NCBI GenBank assembly: GCA_021029095.1
Contig: JAJOHG010000002.1
Span: 1,240,001 to 1,304,000, forward strand
Direction: 5' to 3'
Origin: Phellopilus nigrolimitatus
Lineage: Eukaryota > Basidiomycota > Agaricomycetes > Hymenochaetales > Hymenochaetaceae
DNA length: 64,000 bases
Part shown: piece after piece, positions 10,639 through 22,086 of the stretch
Numbering within the stretch: position 1 is the first letter of the stretch
How the letters are laid out: each line of letters starts with the position of its first letter
Notes under the pieces: generated by a model
Database searches by the model: none
Told to the model about the DNA's origin: nothing
Seen by the model: the letters and a program-made list of their open reading frames with translations, nothing else
Translations under genes and position numbers: made by a program

Positions 10639-11539
10639 GATTTGCAGACGCGTCGCAGAGCACCTTTTATGTTGTTCCACGTGCAGCCTCAGTTGTCACT
10701 CTTCAAATTCACAGAAAAAAAGAACACAATTCGAGACGACATTAACATATCTTTTGCTCGTAGCCATCTATCGATTGGCTATTCAACGACGACTGATTAT
10801 TAGAGGAGGTCGGGCGCGTTTCGCCCGTGTTATGGCGGAGCCGAGCTTCCGTTGATACACACACGAAGAAACGAAACGCGCAAAACGGATGAACATGCTA
10901 GACAATCTTGCGTAATAACCTCACATGTATCATGGAAGTCGGAGAAACTGTCGACGGATGGCGAATGTGCCGGGCACGCAAACTATGTCATCCTGACCGC
11001 GAAAGTTCCCATATGGTATAGTGGACACCGCAGGCGAGGGATACGAAATATTTACGCATGGTCGGATGGTAAAAGGCCATCTGAGAAGTGGAAAGTATCA
11101 TTACGGAGGTGTAGATAACAGCAGGCGCGATATTAGACAACACAACATTAATGGCAGTCGCGAAATGGATATCGCTGCATTTTTTTTGGAAAGCATTCGT
11201 GAACACGATGTCATTCAAATGAAACAGAGGGCGCAGTCAAAGCAGTCGCACTTGAATTTCCTTTCGTGAGATAAGATGTAAACATGGTGTGCGCGAGGAC
11301 GCACAGTGTAGATGGAAACCTTGTTGCATTACATAGTACGACGAGCAAGCGCGTCCTAGACGACAGAACAAACAGCGTAAAAGGAGATTCAAGCGGAGGC
11401 TCGGGACAGGAAGACGCGAGTCGGATAAACATTGGGGAAAGGTGGCAGATTGATTTCATCAGAGCAGCAATACCCTTGCCAGAGTAAGAGAACTTGCCTG
11501 GAGTCTTTTCATAGTCTTTCGAATCATTAACAACCGTTT
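10639..11539. other. Intergenic, no supported gene
   Basis: About 900 bp lies between the start of the mtTFB gene and the end of the F-box gene. Several open frames of 60-90 codons exist on both strands. None has recognisable motifs or plausible splice continuity. I see no repeats or tRNA. The part next to 10638 is the mtTFB promoter. Confidence 0.5.
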
Positions 11540-12773
11540 CTACCTGTCTCTGTGCCAGCCTTTGCGCTTTGAATTAAACCAACGTTTAGACCCCATGTAC
11601 AACATTATGAGGCGCGGACAAGATTTATGAATTCTCTCCGCGAATGACGAGGTGACGAGCGCGTTATGCAGGACGTCCGAACCATCCTCAGAAGCCAACG
11701 AAATATTGTAGATCGACTGGAAGTGAGTGATGAATGTGCCGAGTAGTGCGTTTACGAGCGTCTACAAACCGAGCATTTACATAAAATGAAAATCGATGAT
11801 GAAAGGGAAATTAACGCACCTCAGACATACCGCTTTCAGAAAATTCGAGTCGGAAAGCTGTTAACCCAGTGATGATTGAAGGTATTTTTCCCAGAGCCTG
11901 GCTCGTCTCCTCGTCGGAGACCTGCCCTGGACACCTGATAGTCAATGAGCTCAAGGGCCCGGTGGAAAAAGCCAGTAGCATGCACAAATGAGATGTGACC
12001 GGCTCGCTAAGGAGCCATCTGTTAGGGAGAACTATCCTGACGATCTCGACCCCGCGTAGAGGAACGAGCACCGCAAGAATCAGGAGATTTGCAGATACGA
12101 CCTTGAGGCGGGGTAGAGCGGCGGCTCTGATGGATATGGGAGTGTTTGTCGAGCCTCGAAATTCTAATGTCTCTATGGAGTTTTGAGTCTCGAGCCACTT
12201 GACCGTATCATCGTCAAAATCGAAACTACTGCTAAAGTGTTTGAGGGAAAATGCCGTTTGATGTAGAATGTATGAGAGCGAGCCAGTCAAATAAAGCTTC
12301 AGACTTTCGAGCAGAGTCATCTTCTTGAGCGCGTTAGAGAGTAGAACACGAAAAGATTTTAGGAACAATGAGCCGGAAGGGAACTTGACGGTGAAATGCT
12401 TAACGTGCAGAGCGAGGGAGGGACGAGACGCAAGGGTCTTGAAGCAGGCTATGATACGCGCCGCGTTTATCATGCTAACGTCGAGCGAAATCTCTCTGTA
12501 GATGGAACGCTCGGCCGATCTGCGAAATGAGCGACTGGTACGTGCTAGTTTTGTCGATGTGTCCTGATCACATTGTAACGCGACGAGATCCAACAGCTCT
12601 ACAGGGACTAAATAATAGATTAGGACCAGAGTGAATGTGACCTTTAGGATCAAATTAGCATACTGACGAGATAAAACCGTTGTCCCCCTTTCCAATGGCT
12701 TGAGGTGAAGACTCATGGCAGGTTGACATGATGATGAAAGCGCAGCGGTTGTGTAGTGGCTGAGCTGAGTCAT
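11540..12773 (-). CDS. F-box domain protein
   Basis: This is a probable substrate receptor of an SCF ubiquitin ligase. Exon 1 starts at the ATG at 12773 (a second ATG at 12716 is equally possible). It joins across a 60-nt intron (12667-12608, GTCAGT..TTTAG) to give LPVELLDLVALQ, the typical start of an F-box, followed by LARTSRSFRRSAERSIYREI. The remainder is leucine-rich with spaced LxxL segments, as in the LRR-like F-box families of Agaricomycetes. A second intron (11819-11762) restores a conserved-looking tail (SCPRLIMLYMGSKRWFNSKR) ending at TAG 11542-11540. These families evolve fast and no substrate can be inferred. The 5' end lies at the left breakpoint of the MFS tandem duplication. 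Confidence 0.78.
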
Positions 12774-13210
12774 CAACGCGTCGCGTCTTTAGAAAAAAGA
12801 CCCTAAAATATTATTCAGAAAGTCCACATCGTTCGTATTGTCATAATGGTATTTCCTGCAACAATCTTCTCTAACTTTTTCTTCATTATAAAAGACATGT
12901 AGTTTGAGCTAGATTGACATCGACTGGAAGCCTCCAGATGGAACTTGGACTTCAAGCACTCGGATTACTAGAGGTAGAAATTAATCACTATTGGTATTTA
13001 ATTGCTCATCATGGACCTTCTAAGCCGCTATTTCAACCAGTGATTGCAACTATGTGCTCGTTTTTATGGGCAGGCAGGCTCTTATGCCTTGGCGCGATAC
13101 ATCTTGGGCCTTGGCGCGAGACACGCAGCTGATTCGACCACTATAAAACTCACTGGCACTACCAAAATGAACTCAACTAAGAATCTGCAAGGTCCCCGAA
13201 ACGCACTAGC
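12774..13210. promoter_or_regulatory. Divergent promoter between the F-box gene and MFS copy 1
   Basis: This 437-bp spacer lacks a supported ORF. It contains ACTATAAAAC near 13139, a TATA-like element about 70 bp before the first MFS ATG. That site is conserved at 16753 upstream of copy 2. Confidence 0.5.
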
Positions 13211-15241
13211 ATGCATCCCTCTGAACAAGAAGGTCCGAACAGCGGTACTACTCGACTGCTTGCTCAATTATTTCGAGTGAAAAAGCCGTCGGAGTGCTCG
13301 GGGTTTCTACCCACTCGTCGCCAGTCAGCGAAGACACGGAGAAACAGGAGCAGGGCTTCGGGAAGTGGCTTAATGCGTTACAGAACCATATGATAGTCCC
13401 TATACTCTGTGCGACTGAGTTTGCCGAGGTGTTTAGCACTTCTTCCTGTATCATTGCCCTTCCAAAGGTGCGCCCACTTGCCAGCACTACAAAAATTTTC
13501 CCTTGTTAACACGCCCTCAGATTGGACATGCTCTTAGCTTTAGCCCCTCTGAGCTCCAGTGGGTCGTCGCGGCATACACGTTGACCTTCGCGTCCTTACA
13601 GCTTATCGGCGGACACCTCTCGGACATCTACTACCCCAAGCCTGTCTTTATCGCAGGCTGCACCATCGCCGGCGTCCTTAGCATATTTTGCGCGGTCAGC
13701 GTGAACCCCATTATGCTTATCATCTTCCGTGCCGTGCAGGGAGTAGGTAGGCGTCTTTCTTCGTCACTATTTTCTCGCAGAAGAGCTACTTGCACTAAAT
13801 CAAAGTCTACAGGCGCGGGGTTCGCTATCCCACCCGCGATCTCGCTCATTGTACAGATACGTCCCAATCCCGCAGAGCAGTCACTAACACTCTCTGCGTT
13901 TTTCTCGTCCGGAAAGATGGGAAACGCCCTTGGGTTCGCTCTTGATGGTGTCCTTACCTCGTATGTCGGTTGGAAATGGGGTATACATTCATAGTTCTTT
14001 TCTTTGACAAGGCTACTTCAACTGAGTTGCATTTCTAAACCCGCGTAGTATTCTATTTTGTGGCAATCATGATGCTCTCGCTCGCTGCACTGTCGGTCCT
14101 CATCTTGCCTGGTCATGACGCAAAGACGAACATGAAAAATGCTGGCAAAAAGCGCCGTCTTGACCTTCCTGGCGTGTTTGCTTTGACAGGTAGTCTTATT
14201 ATTTTTGTCTATGCTGCTTCAGATGCGAGCAGTGTCGGTAAGCTCAATTGATACTTGACTCGAAGTCTAACACTGATCACGATTATCAACGTAAAGGTTG
14301 GGATCAATCACAGATCATTGTCACCCTGATCCTCTCCATGCTCTTTTTTCCTTTTCGAGCGAAAAGTGAAGGATCCTGCCATGCCCCCGAGTACCTGGTT
14401 CATCCCGAATATCATACCTTTATTTGTTTATTCACTCGGGTCTGTCTATCGTATAATGAGCATTTAAACGAGGTGGCTAAACGGCTGATTTCATTAGCAT
14501 ATACTGGTTCCTGTATGGTACACAGGTACAATTCGTTGAGGTATTTCAGGTAAATAATTTCCAGTCGTTGTGCCTTTTCCTCTCGAAAACTCCCCTTTCT
14601 AACAGCATTTTTCCCTACTAGGACCTCTTTGGGTGGTCTGCACTCAAAGCCGCCGTGCACTGTATCCCGATAGGTGTCACGAGCGGAATATCATCGTGCC
14701 TCGTCGGGGCCTGTGGTTTGTGCTTATCGCGTCGGATATCTCTCCCAGTGGGCCAGCTTCTTATGAGTGTAGGTTCTGTGCTTTTCGCGCTCGCGGATAC
14801 CCCAGACAAATACTGGATCCACGTCTTCCCCGGCATGGTAGTTGGAATGGCTGGCGTCGCAATTTCAGATGTCGGCGTAAGCGTAGCGGTGATGGCCAGC
14901 GCTCGCAGGGGGGAAAAGGTTCGCTCTTGTGGTCATATTTGGGATTTACGGACGAAACTAATTTGTGCTGTAGGGTGTAGTGGGCGCTTTGGTCAACACA
15001 TCCCTTCAATTAGGTGCTACCATCGGATTAGCGGGTGCATTTGCCGTATCTCCCATTCATTTCGATCCGTAGACTAACTTTGGAAACTCTAGTAATGACC
15101 TCTGTTTCAACCAGTGTCAATGATCGCCTTCCCACCAATGCAGAAGTCCTCGCAAAATTCGCTGGCTACAGTGACGCATTTTGGCTCCTCGTCGGAACCA
15201 ATGGTCTCCTGGACATTGTTGCGCTGGTATTCGTGAGGTAA
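13211..15241 (+). pseudogene. MFS transporter copy 1, frameshifted
   Basis: This is the same DHA2-like multidrug transporter as 16816-18900, with the same intron positions. Two lesions break it. (1) Near 13243-13250 it has one base less than copy 2, so the start MHPSEQEGPNSG leaves the frame that continues as TACSIIS..THSSPVSEDTEKQ. (2) Near 14344-14356 an 11-base deletion removes part of the MLFMLVFFLIER membrane segment and shifts the frame. The other exons (QWVVAAYTLTFASLQLIGG, AGFAIPPAISLIVQ, GWDQSQIIVTLILSM, YWIHVFPGMVVGMAG, DAFWLLVGTNGLL) are still readable and the terminal stop is in frame. It looks recently inactivated after duplication. An 11-bp loss cannot be a simple homopolymer error. 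Confidence 0.82.
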
Positions 15242-15274
15242 ATGTGAAGTTTCCCTACCAATATCTTATATGTA

Positions 15275-16045
15275 CAGTTGATTATCTCATAATGCATAAG
15301 CTCGTTCCAAGAATTCCTATGCATTAATAGATATTATGCAATAGTAAATACTTTTAAAAGATTTTTAAATGATTTAAATAATATATTTCTTGTTATACAG
15401 AGTGACTAAGTTCAGTACCAACCGAATATGGCATATTATGTCATGACAGAACCATAGAAAATCCGAAACTTACACCTTTTACAGCTGTTTTCATAACTAT
15501 GCGGAATCGCAAAAAATCTCGTGCCGCCTCGCCACCGATTGCGTGACAAATATACTCGCACGATCCTATCATCTAAGCAATTGCCGGAGTGCCGAGTGCC
15601 CGGATCAGGCTGTATCTGGTTGCCGAACGTTCAGATCAGATTGCATCAGGCTTTCTGCCTTAACAAACGCATGCCGAATCTCGGATCATCTCACTTCATC
15701 TTTGTAACACGGTCGTGGGACCGAGTGTGTCATCTTTTAGGTGGCGTGGGTGGCGCACGGATTTTCGCGATTCCGCGTAGTTATGAAAAGCGCTGTAAAG
15801 CGTAATCCTGGAACTTTGTCCCCGAAGTAACAGTTTTACAGCAGTGTGGGATGTATTTTCAAAAACTTGGAGCTAAATCTTTTTAGAATCGCCTATATAT
15901 CTATGCATAAATCCCCAAAATCTTATGCAATATTGAATAGTAGATTTCTTGCATATTTTGGCTGGGACGAGGTCGGTTCCCGGATTTTTGATGCATTATT
16001 AGATATTATGCATTAGTAGCTTATGCATTATGAGATAATCAACTG
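15275..16045. mobile_element. Tc1/mariner-like MITE with TA target duplication (outer element)
   Basis: The 771-bp element starts CAGTTGATTATCTCATAATG and ends with its inverted complement CATTATGAGATAATCAACTG. The inverted arms continue to GCTTATGCAT-type sequence (about 30 bp). It is flanked by TA at 15273-15274 and 16046-16047. Copy 2 of the duplication has the empty site TATATGTACTCTTAG at the same place. CAGT ends with TA duplication are typical of Tc1/mariner. There is no transposase ORF. It carries a second MITE nested inside. Confidence 0.85.
15482..15795. mobile_element. Nested MITE, family 2, copy A
   Basis: This 314-bp element has ends CAGCTGTTTTCATAACTA and TAGTTATGAAAAGCGCTG, which are inverted repeats. 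TA lies on both sides (15480-15481 and 15796-15797). It sits within the larger MITE 15275-16045, so it arrived later. The interior resembles 30251-30520, with shared GTGCCGAG, GGATCA and CATCTTTGTAA blocks. It is non-coding. Confidence 0.85.
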
Positions 16046-16815
16046 TACACTTGGATGCTGCCTATCGTGATGCGGGCGTCTGGGGTCACTGCCCGGTTGC
16101 ATTTTTGTATGGCTGGATTAGAGCTTTCTTGCAACATAACTCAGCTGTATGCATATCATACATATTTAATTAATAATGGCTGCATACGGTTATTGGTCTC
16201 TATGTCGTACCTCCCGGATTAAACTGAGCTTGAACTTTGAACTTTAGGTAGGTTGCCGAGACGCGCCGAACGCGTCGATCATATTTGCTGTAATTTATAA
16301 TCTTCGCCGCGGCTATATATTCTTAGCTTAAGAGAAGGCTCTGGGGAGCTCTTGCAGGTTGATATGTAAGTCGTTCATGTAAGTGTAATCGCTCAGTAAC
16401 AGAGCAATTGAGCTGAGTCACAAACGCGTCGCATCATCTTGCAGATAGCAGATTGCACGTATCCGAGAATATGTTAAAATATAAAATGTGTGTCCTTTTC
16501 GATGTGTCCCTCATGATCTTCACGACCTTTTGCCCGTTAAAGCAGACTACTTAATTTCAGACTTGAGTCGGATGATCGTCGACCGAACGGCCCCAGCTGA
16601 GACTTGGACTTCAAGCACTCGAATTGCTGGAGTGGAAATTAATCACCTACTTAATTACTCATCCTTCTAAACCGCGGTGAAGTGATTGCTTGCTAATGTG
16701 GGCCCATTTCTTTAGGTCGGCAAGCTCTTGGTGCGAAACAAGAAGCTGATTCCAACACTATAAAGCCTACTGCTATGATGATGAACTCAACGGAAAATCC
16801 TCGGGACGCACTAAC
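16046..16815. promoter_or_regulatory. Intergenic spacer and promoter of MFS copy 2
   Basis: About 16585-16815 is homologous to the promoter of copy 1, including CACTATAAAG near 16753. The part from 16046 to about 16410 corresponds partly to the 3' flank of unit 1. It holds no supported gene. Confidence 0.55.
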
Positions 16816-18940
16816 ATGCATTTCTCTGAACAGGAAGGCACAAACAGCGGCGGGGCCTCGACCGCGTGCTCCATAATTTTCGAAAAAAAGACCGACAGCG
16901 AGCTCAGATATCCTACCCACCCCTCGCCGACTGGACTCGACGACACAGAGAAGCAGGTCCAGGACTTCAGCAAAGCAGCCGACCTCAACTCTGGGACGCG
17001 GCCAAATGCATTCCGAAAGCATATAATAATTCCCATTCTCTGTTCGGCTCAGTTCTTCGACATATTCAGCTCTTCTTCCTCTATCATCGCTCTTCCGGAG
17101 GTGTGTCCGCCTCTCCTGGCAGGACAGATACTCTCCCATGCTAATGCGCCCCTCAGATTGGTCAGGCCCTTAACTTCAGCGCCTCTGAGCTCCAGTGGGT
17201 CGTCGCGGCATACACGTTAACCTTCGCGTCCTTACAGCTTATCGGCGGACGCCTCTCGGACATCTACTATCCCAAGCCTGTCTTCATCGCAGGCTGCACC
17301 ATCGTTGGTGTATTTAGTATACTTTGCGCGGTCAGCGTGGACCCCATTATGCTTATCGTTTTCCGTGCCGTGCAGGGAATAGGTAAACGTCTTTCTCCGC
17401 CTTACTTTTCTCACAGAAGAGCCACTTGCACTAAATCAAAGTCTACAGGCGCGGGGTTCACTATCCCACCCGCGATCTCGCTCATTGTACAGACACGCCC
17501 CAACCCCACAGAGCAATCGCTAGCGCTCGCCGCGTTTGCTGCATTTGGGGCAATGGGAAACGCACTTGGCTTTGTTCTTGGTGGTATCCTTACCTCGCGT
17601 GTCGGCTGGAAGTGGGGTGCGTACTTACGTTCGTGCTTTGACATATCTATTTCAACTGACAAGAGCTCCTTTTCTAAATTTACCTAGTGTTTTATATCGT
17701 GGCGATTATGATCCTTCCGCTTGCTGCTCTGTCGGTCCTCATATTGCCTGGCTACGATGCAAAGGCGAACATGACAGATACTGGAAAAGAGCGCCGTCTT
17801 GACCTGCCTGGTGTGTGTGCTCTGACAGGTGGCCTTATTCTTTTTGTCTATGCTATTTCAGATGCGAGCAATATCGGTTAGTACTTTAAAAAAATTGAAG
17901 CTAAATACTGATTCCAATGACTGCAACGTAAAGGTTGGGATAAACCGCAGATCATTGTCACCCTGATTCTCTCTATGCTCTTCATGCTCGTCTTTTTCCT
18001 CATCGAGCGAAAAGTGAACGATCCTGCCGTGCCCCCGAGTACCTGGTTCATACCGAATGTCATACCTCTGTTTATTTATTCACTCGGGTTCGTTCTGTTG
18101 TGTATTTTTGTCATGTCCTGGAAGAAGTTGCTTAACGTCTGATTTAATTAGCATATACTGGTTTCTGTATGGCACAGAGCTACAGCTCGTCGAGATATTT
18201 CAGGTAAATTCTTTCTAGTAGTTGTGTACTTCCTTTCTACCAAAAGCTCTTTTTTCTAACAATATTTCTCTCTACTAGGACCTCTTTGGGTGGTCTGCAC
18301 TCAAAGCTTCCGTGCATTGTATCCCGATAGGTGTCGCAGGCGGAATCACTTCATACCTTTTCGGGACCTATGGTCCGCGCTTCTCGCGTCGGATATCTCT
18401 TCCAGTCGGCCAGCTTCTTATGGGTGTAGGTTCTGTGCTTTTCGCGCTCGCGGATACCCCGGAGAAATACTGGAGCCACGTCTTCCCCGGTATGGTAGTC
18501 GGAATGATTGGCATTGCAATTTCGTACGTCGGCGTAAACGTTGCGGTGATGGCAAGCGCTCGCAAGGGGGAAGAGGTATTTACTTACTGATTGCATTCGG
18601 GACTTCTAGGGCGAGGCTGATTTCTGTTTCAGGGTGTAGTGGGCGCTTTGGTGAACACATCCTTTCAACTGGGTGCTACCATTGGTTTAGCAGGTACGTT
18701 TATCGTCTCTCCTATCCAACCTGATCCATAGAGTAAACTTGAGAACACTAGTAATGACCTCGATCACGATCGGCGTCAATGACCACTTGCCTGGCAACGC
18801 GGATGCTCTCGCACAATTCACTGGCTACAGGGACGCATTTTGGCTACTCGTCGGCATGCATGGCCTCTTGGCCATCGTTTCGCTTGTATTCGTGAAATAG
18901 ATGTGAAGCTCGCCTTCCAGTTTGCTATATGTACTCTTAG
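16413..18940 (+). repeat. Tandem duplication unit 2 (intact MFS transporter)
   Basis: This is the partner of 12760-15272. It retains the empty site of the 15275-16045 MITE. The MITE therefore inserted after the duplication, or only into unit 1. Confidence 0.85.
16816..18900 (+). CDS. MFS multidrug-type transporter, DHA2 family (intact copy)
   Basis: This is a proton-coupled drug/metabolite exporter of the plasma or vacuolar membrane. After a hydrophilic N-terminus (MHFSEQEGTNSGG), exons give IGQALNFSASELQWVVAAYT, which is TM1-2 with the W-V-x-x-A-Y motif of 14-TM DHA2 exporters. Next come GGRLSDIYYPKPVFIAG (motif A-like), FRAVQGIG..AGFTIPPAIS (motif C-like, split by an intron), GWDKPQIIVTLILSM, YWFLYGTELQLVEIFQ, and a tail ending GYRDAFWLLVGMHG. 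Nine or so short introns keep the frame throughout, and the stop is TAG at 18898-18900. The substrate is unknown; yeast relatives confer aminotriazole or boron resistance. The ATG at 16816 is supported by the same position in the broken paralogue upstream. Confidence 0.88.
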
Positions 18941-19281
18941 ATGTTACCACTGCTTCGTTACATTTTTCACGCTTTGACAAAGTTTCCATAGAACGTAGCG
19001 TAGTCACTGTGCATATGTATAATGTTTAACAAGTTCCACAATAATCAGCGAGCATGCCTCGTTGCCGAGGACGAGATTGAAGCTGAGCGCAAAACTCAAG
19101 CTTACCGAGACGCGACAAAACGCGCCGATCAAGTTTGCCTTCCACGTGCCAGCTGACGCGACGGCCTGCGCGGCGCGCGACTTAGAAACCACTATTACTC
19201 ACGCTACCCATGGCGTGGACGGAACGTCCAACTACTTTGCTTTTCTAACAGCAAGTCTCATTCAGAAGAATATCAGACCCT
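18901..19281. other. Intergenic spacer, promoter of the TAPT1-family gene
   Basis: About 380 bp holds the end of the duplication unit and the upstream region of the gene at 19282. I see no other feature. Confidence 0.5.
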
Positions 19282-21739
19282 ATGGCTATAACTGTCCACA
19301 CCCGCCGCTCCCGACTCGGAAGACACGCATCCGCGTCCGCGAGTCTTCACACCCGCGCCGACCGTGAGGGCAAGTACAACGGCCTGCTTTCGCCTCCGCA
19401 GTCTAAAACGTCCAGGAGGCATTCTTTCGCCCCCGCGCATTCTGGGTCCGAACGCCGAACGAGCGGTGCCTCGTCCCATTCGCGTATCAGCGACGAGTCG
19501 GAGGAGGACTATGGCCTAGAGACACCGTGCGGTGTGAAGGAGGAGAGCAAGTCTTCATCTCCTGCGTTCTTGTCGAAGAGGGGTCAGTCTTCGAGCCCAA
19601 TCAGATGCGACAACAAGCTCGACACCTTGGCGTACGCGTCGCTCCCATCCTCGCCCATCTCGGCAACTCCTGCGCCAGCGTCTCCACTGCCGACCGATAA
19701 TCGACCTCAATTTCCCCGCAGCCAGTCTTACTATGTTCCTTTCTCCCTTTGGGACTACCTTCGAGAAGAGCTGCTTGCGACGGACTTTGACTCTCATCAA
19801 GAGCTAAAATGGGAAAGGGTCAGCAATTTTCTGAACGTCCCTTTAGCCATCGAGAAGGCAAGTGCCGTGTTCATTTCTATGCGCAACTAGTCGTCTAAAT
19901 ATTGACACAGATACTTGGCTTTGGCTTTATTCTGTGCTTTGACTCTTTTCTGCACACATTCACAATTCTGCCAATCCGTTGTGCCTTGGCTGTCTATCGT
20001 GTATTTGTTAACATCTTCACTAGAGCTTCACTTCCTCCATCACAGAAAGCCGACATCCTACGGGCGCTACTTCTCCTGGTCTCTATCTTGATTCTGCTAC
20101 CTCTTACTGATGCTAGCAAAATATACCACTCCATTCGCGGGCAAGAAACGATCAAGTTGTATGTGATCTTCAATGCATTAGAGGTCAGTCGCTGGACGGT
20201 CTAGTGAACCTGGAAGCTTACAGAGAAGTAGATCGCAGATCGTTTATTTACGTCGTTTGGTCAAGACATCCTCGATTGTGTCTTCTCACGGTCGACACTT
20301 CTATTATTATCGCGCCGCGCATCCGTCACGTCAAAGACTATCCGGCCCTTCCTATTTTTCTTCATCGCTACATTATACATAGGTGGGTGGACTTCCGATT
20401 TCCCGCCCGCTTATATATCCGAATTTTGACCTTTCTGTCAGTGGCACACACACTTGTCCTCGTTTATCAGCTCATAGCTTTAAATGTTGCTATTAACTCG
20501 TATGACCATGCTCTCCTCACCCTTTTGGTCTCAAACCAGTTCGTCGAGATCAAGGGCAGCGTTTTCAAGAAGTTTGAGAAGGACAACTTGTTCCAGATAA
20601 CATGCGCAGGTCAGAGTTTTGGGGATTCTGCTCTCGCTTAAAACCATCTGCTGACTCACGGGCTTGTCTGCAGACATTGTGGAGCGTTTTACGATCTCGA
20701 TCATGCTCTTTGCTGTTGGCTTCCGGAACTTAATTGAGATGTATGGCTCGGAATTTGACTTTACGGAGGGTGTCGTTCTCCCGAAGAGTTTCGGTTGGTT
20801 TCGAGAGGGGCATGTAGTGTGGACCATATTTTATGTAGGTGATAGAGGGTTGATCTTTTTTTCTATACGAACTGAGTTTTGACTCTCACATTAGCCAGTC
20901 TTGACCGTTCTCCTCTCCGAACAAATAGTCGATTGGCTGAAGCATGCGTTCATTACGAAGTTCAACCACATTCGGCCGTCAGTGTATGAGAGGTACATGG
21001 ACGTCCTTTGTCTCGACCTTGCCAATGGAAGCGCCGTTGGTCGAAGAAGTGCGCGCAAGGTAAGTCCAACTCACGTTCCTTCAAATTTGAGTAGCATATT
21101 TATTGCCATGGACATTCAGCACTCATACGTAGACCAATCCCCCATCGTTGCGCGTCGCCTCGGCTTCCCAGCGCTGCCCCTCGCTGTCCTTGCCGCGCTA
21201 ATAGGCTCGCAATCCGTCGGTCTCGTGATCTCTACGTACTCGCTCTCACCCGTCACTTTGTATGGGAACATAGTAGACAGGGCTAAATGGATCGCACTTG
21301 GGGTTATATTCTGGGTCTGGTAAGTAACGGTCTAGTTTATCGCGTCTCGACCGCCCAAACAAGTTTGATCGTCCGTTCGCAGCTGTGTGGTAATCAAGAT
21401 CATCATCGGCGTCAACTTGGTCAGCTTCGCGACGCGTCGGCGAGCGGGCATAAAAGCTCGGGAAGAGGAAGACAAGATCAACGATTTCGGGCGAGATCCC
21501 ATTGGCGAAGGGAAGGACGAGAGAGTAAGTTTACTTGTATGAAGTAGTGCCCTTCTACATCCGCTGATGGAATACTTTAGGACTACAACCGCGATTTGAA
21601 GACTCTGCTTGATCACGAAGGCGACGATGCGACGCGAATCCCGGATATTGGCGAGACGTCATCGACTGCAGATGGAAATAAGAAGCGGCCTAAATTAGAG
21701 GAGCTGACGCGGTTCACCATGGTCAAACGAATATGGTAG
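19282..21739 (+). CDS. TAPT1/Emp65-family ER membrane protein (DUF747)
   Basis: A disordered Ser/Arg-rich N-terminus (about 150 residues, with repeated SSP motifs) is followed by SYYVPFSLWDYLREELLATDF, the conserved entry to the family. Further signature segments are RALLLLVSILILLPLTDASK, YHSIRGQETIKLYVIFNALE, IADRLFTSFGQDILDCVFS, NSYDHALLTLLVSNQFVEIK, QITCADIVERF and WLKHAFITKFNHIRP. Five or more hydrophobic segments are present. Human TAPT1 affects ciliogenesis and skeletal development. Yeast Emp65 forms an ER complex with Slp1 that protects soluble proteins from degradation. The ATG at 19282 is in frame with the long first exon. Intron 1 (19858-19910) appears to use a GC donor (AAG|GCAAGT). 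The acidic C-terminus ends FTMVKRIW. Confidence 0.9.
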
Positions 21740-22086
21740 TTCACGAATTTTGATGGAGCACGCTCGAAGGTTAGAAGCATAATGTAAGTTTTCATACTGG
21801 GGGGGCATACAATCATAATTGGCATAATGTTAACTTTAGTTCTTCATAAATCATAACCGTCGAGTTTGTTAGCTCAGAAGGGAAAGGAGAGTTCCTGGTG
21901 TGGCATTTGTAAGGTGTCGCTTGAGCAGTTGGGTGGGAAGTCATCAAGAGAAAAAGAAAGTGGTGCTCCTTCGAAGAGGGCTGAAACTGACATATATGGA
22001 GTGGCAGAAAACGTGAGGAGAGTTATAGAAGAGGTGTCGCTGGAAATGCTTTAAGGCAGGTGAAATTTCACTTCAGGATATGGTTT

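Larger units (their letters stand above)
12760..15272 (+). repeat. Tandem duplication unit 1 (MFS transporter with its promoter)
   Basis: This unit aligns by eye with 16413-18940. Shared landmarks are: the GAGCTGAGTCA..AACGCGTCGC block (12763 and 16417), the promoter text ACTTGGACTTCAAGCACTCG (12945 and 16602), the TATA-like CACTATAAA before the gene, all exons and introns, and the 3' flank ATGTGAAG. The left breakpoint cuts the 5' end of the F-box gene. Unit 2 thus carries only a remnant of it, with its ATG lost. Confidence 0.85.

Noticed and set aside
10860..11490. Overlapping open frames on both strands upstream of the mtTFB gene
   Set aside because: No homology, no coherent splicing and weak starts. 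Left as intergenic.
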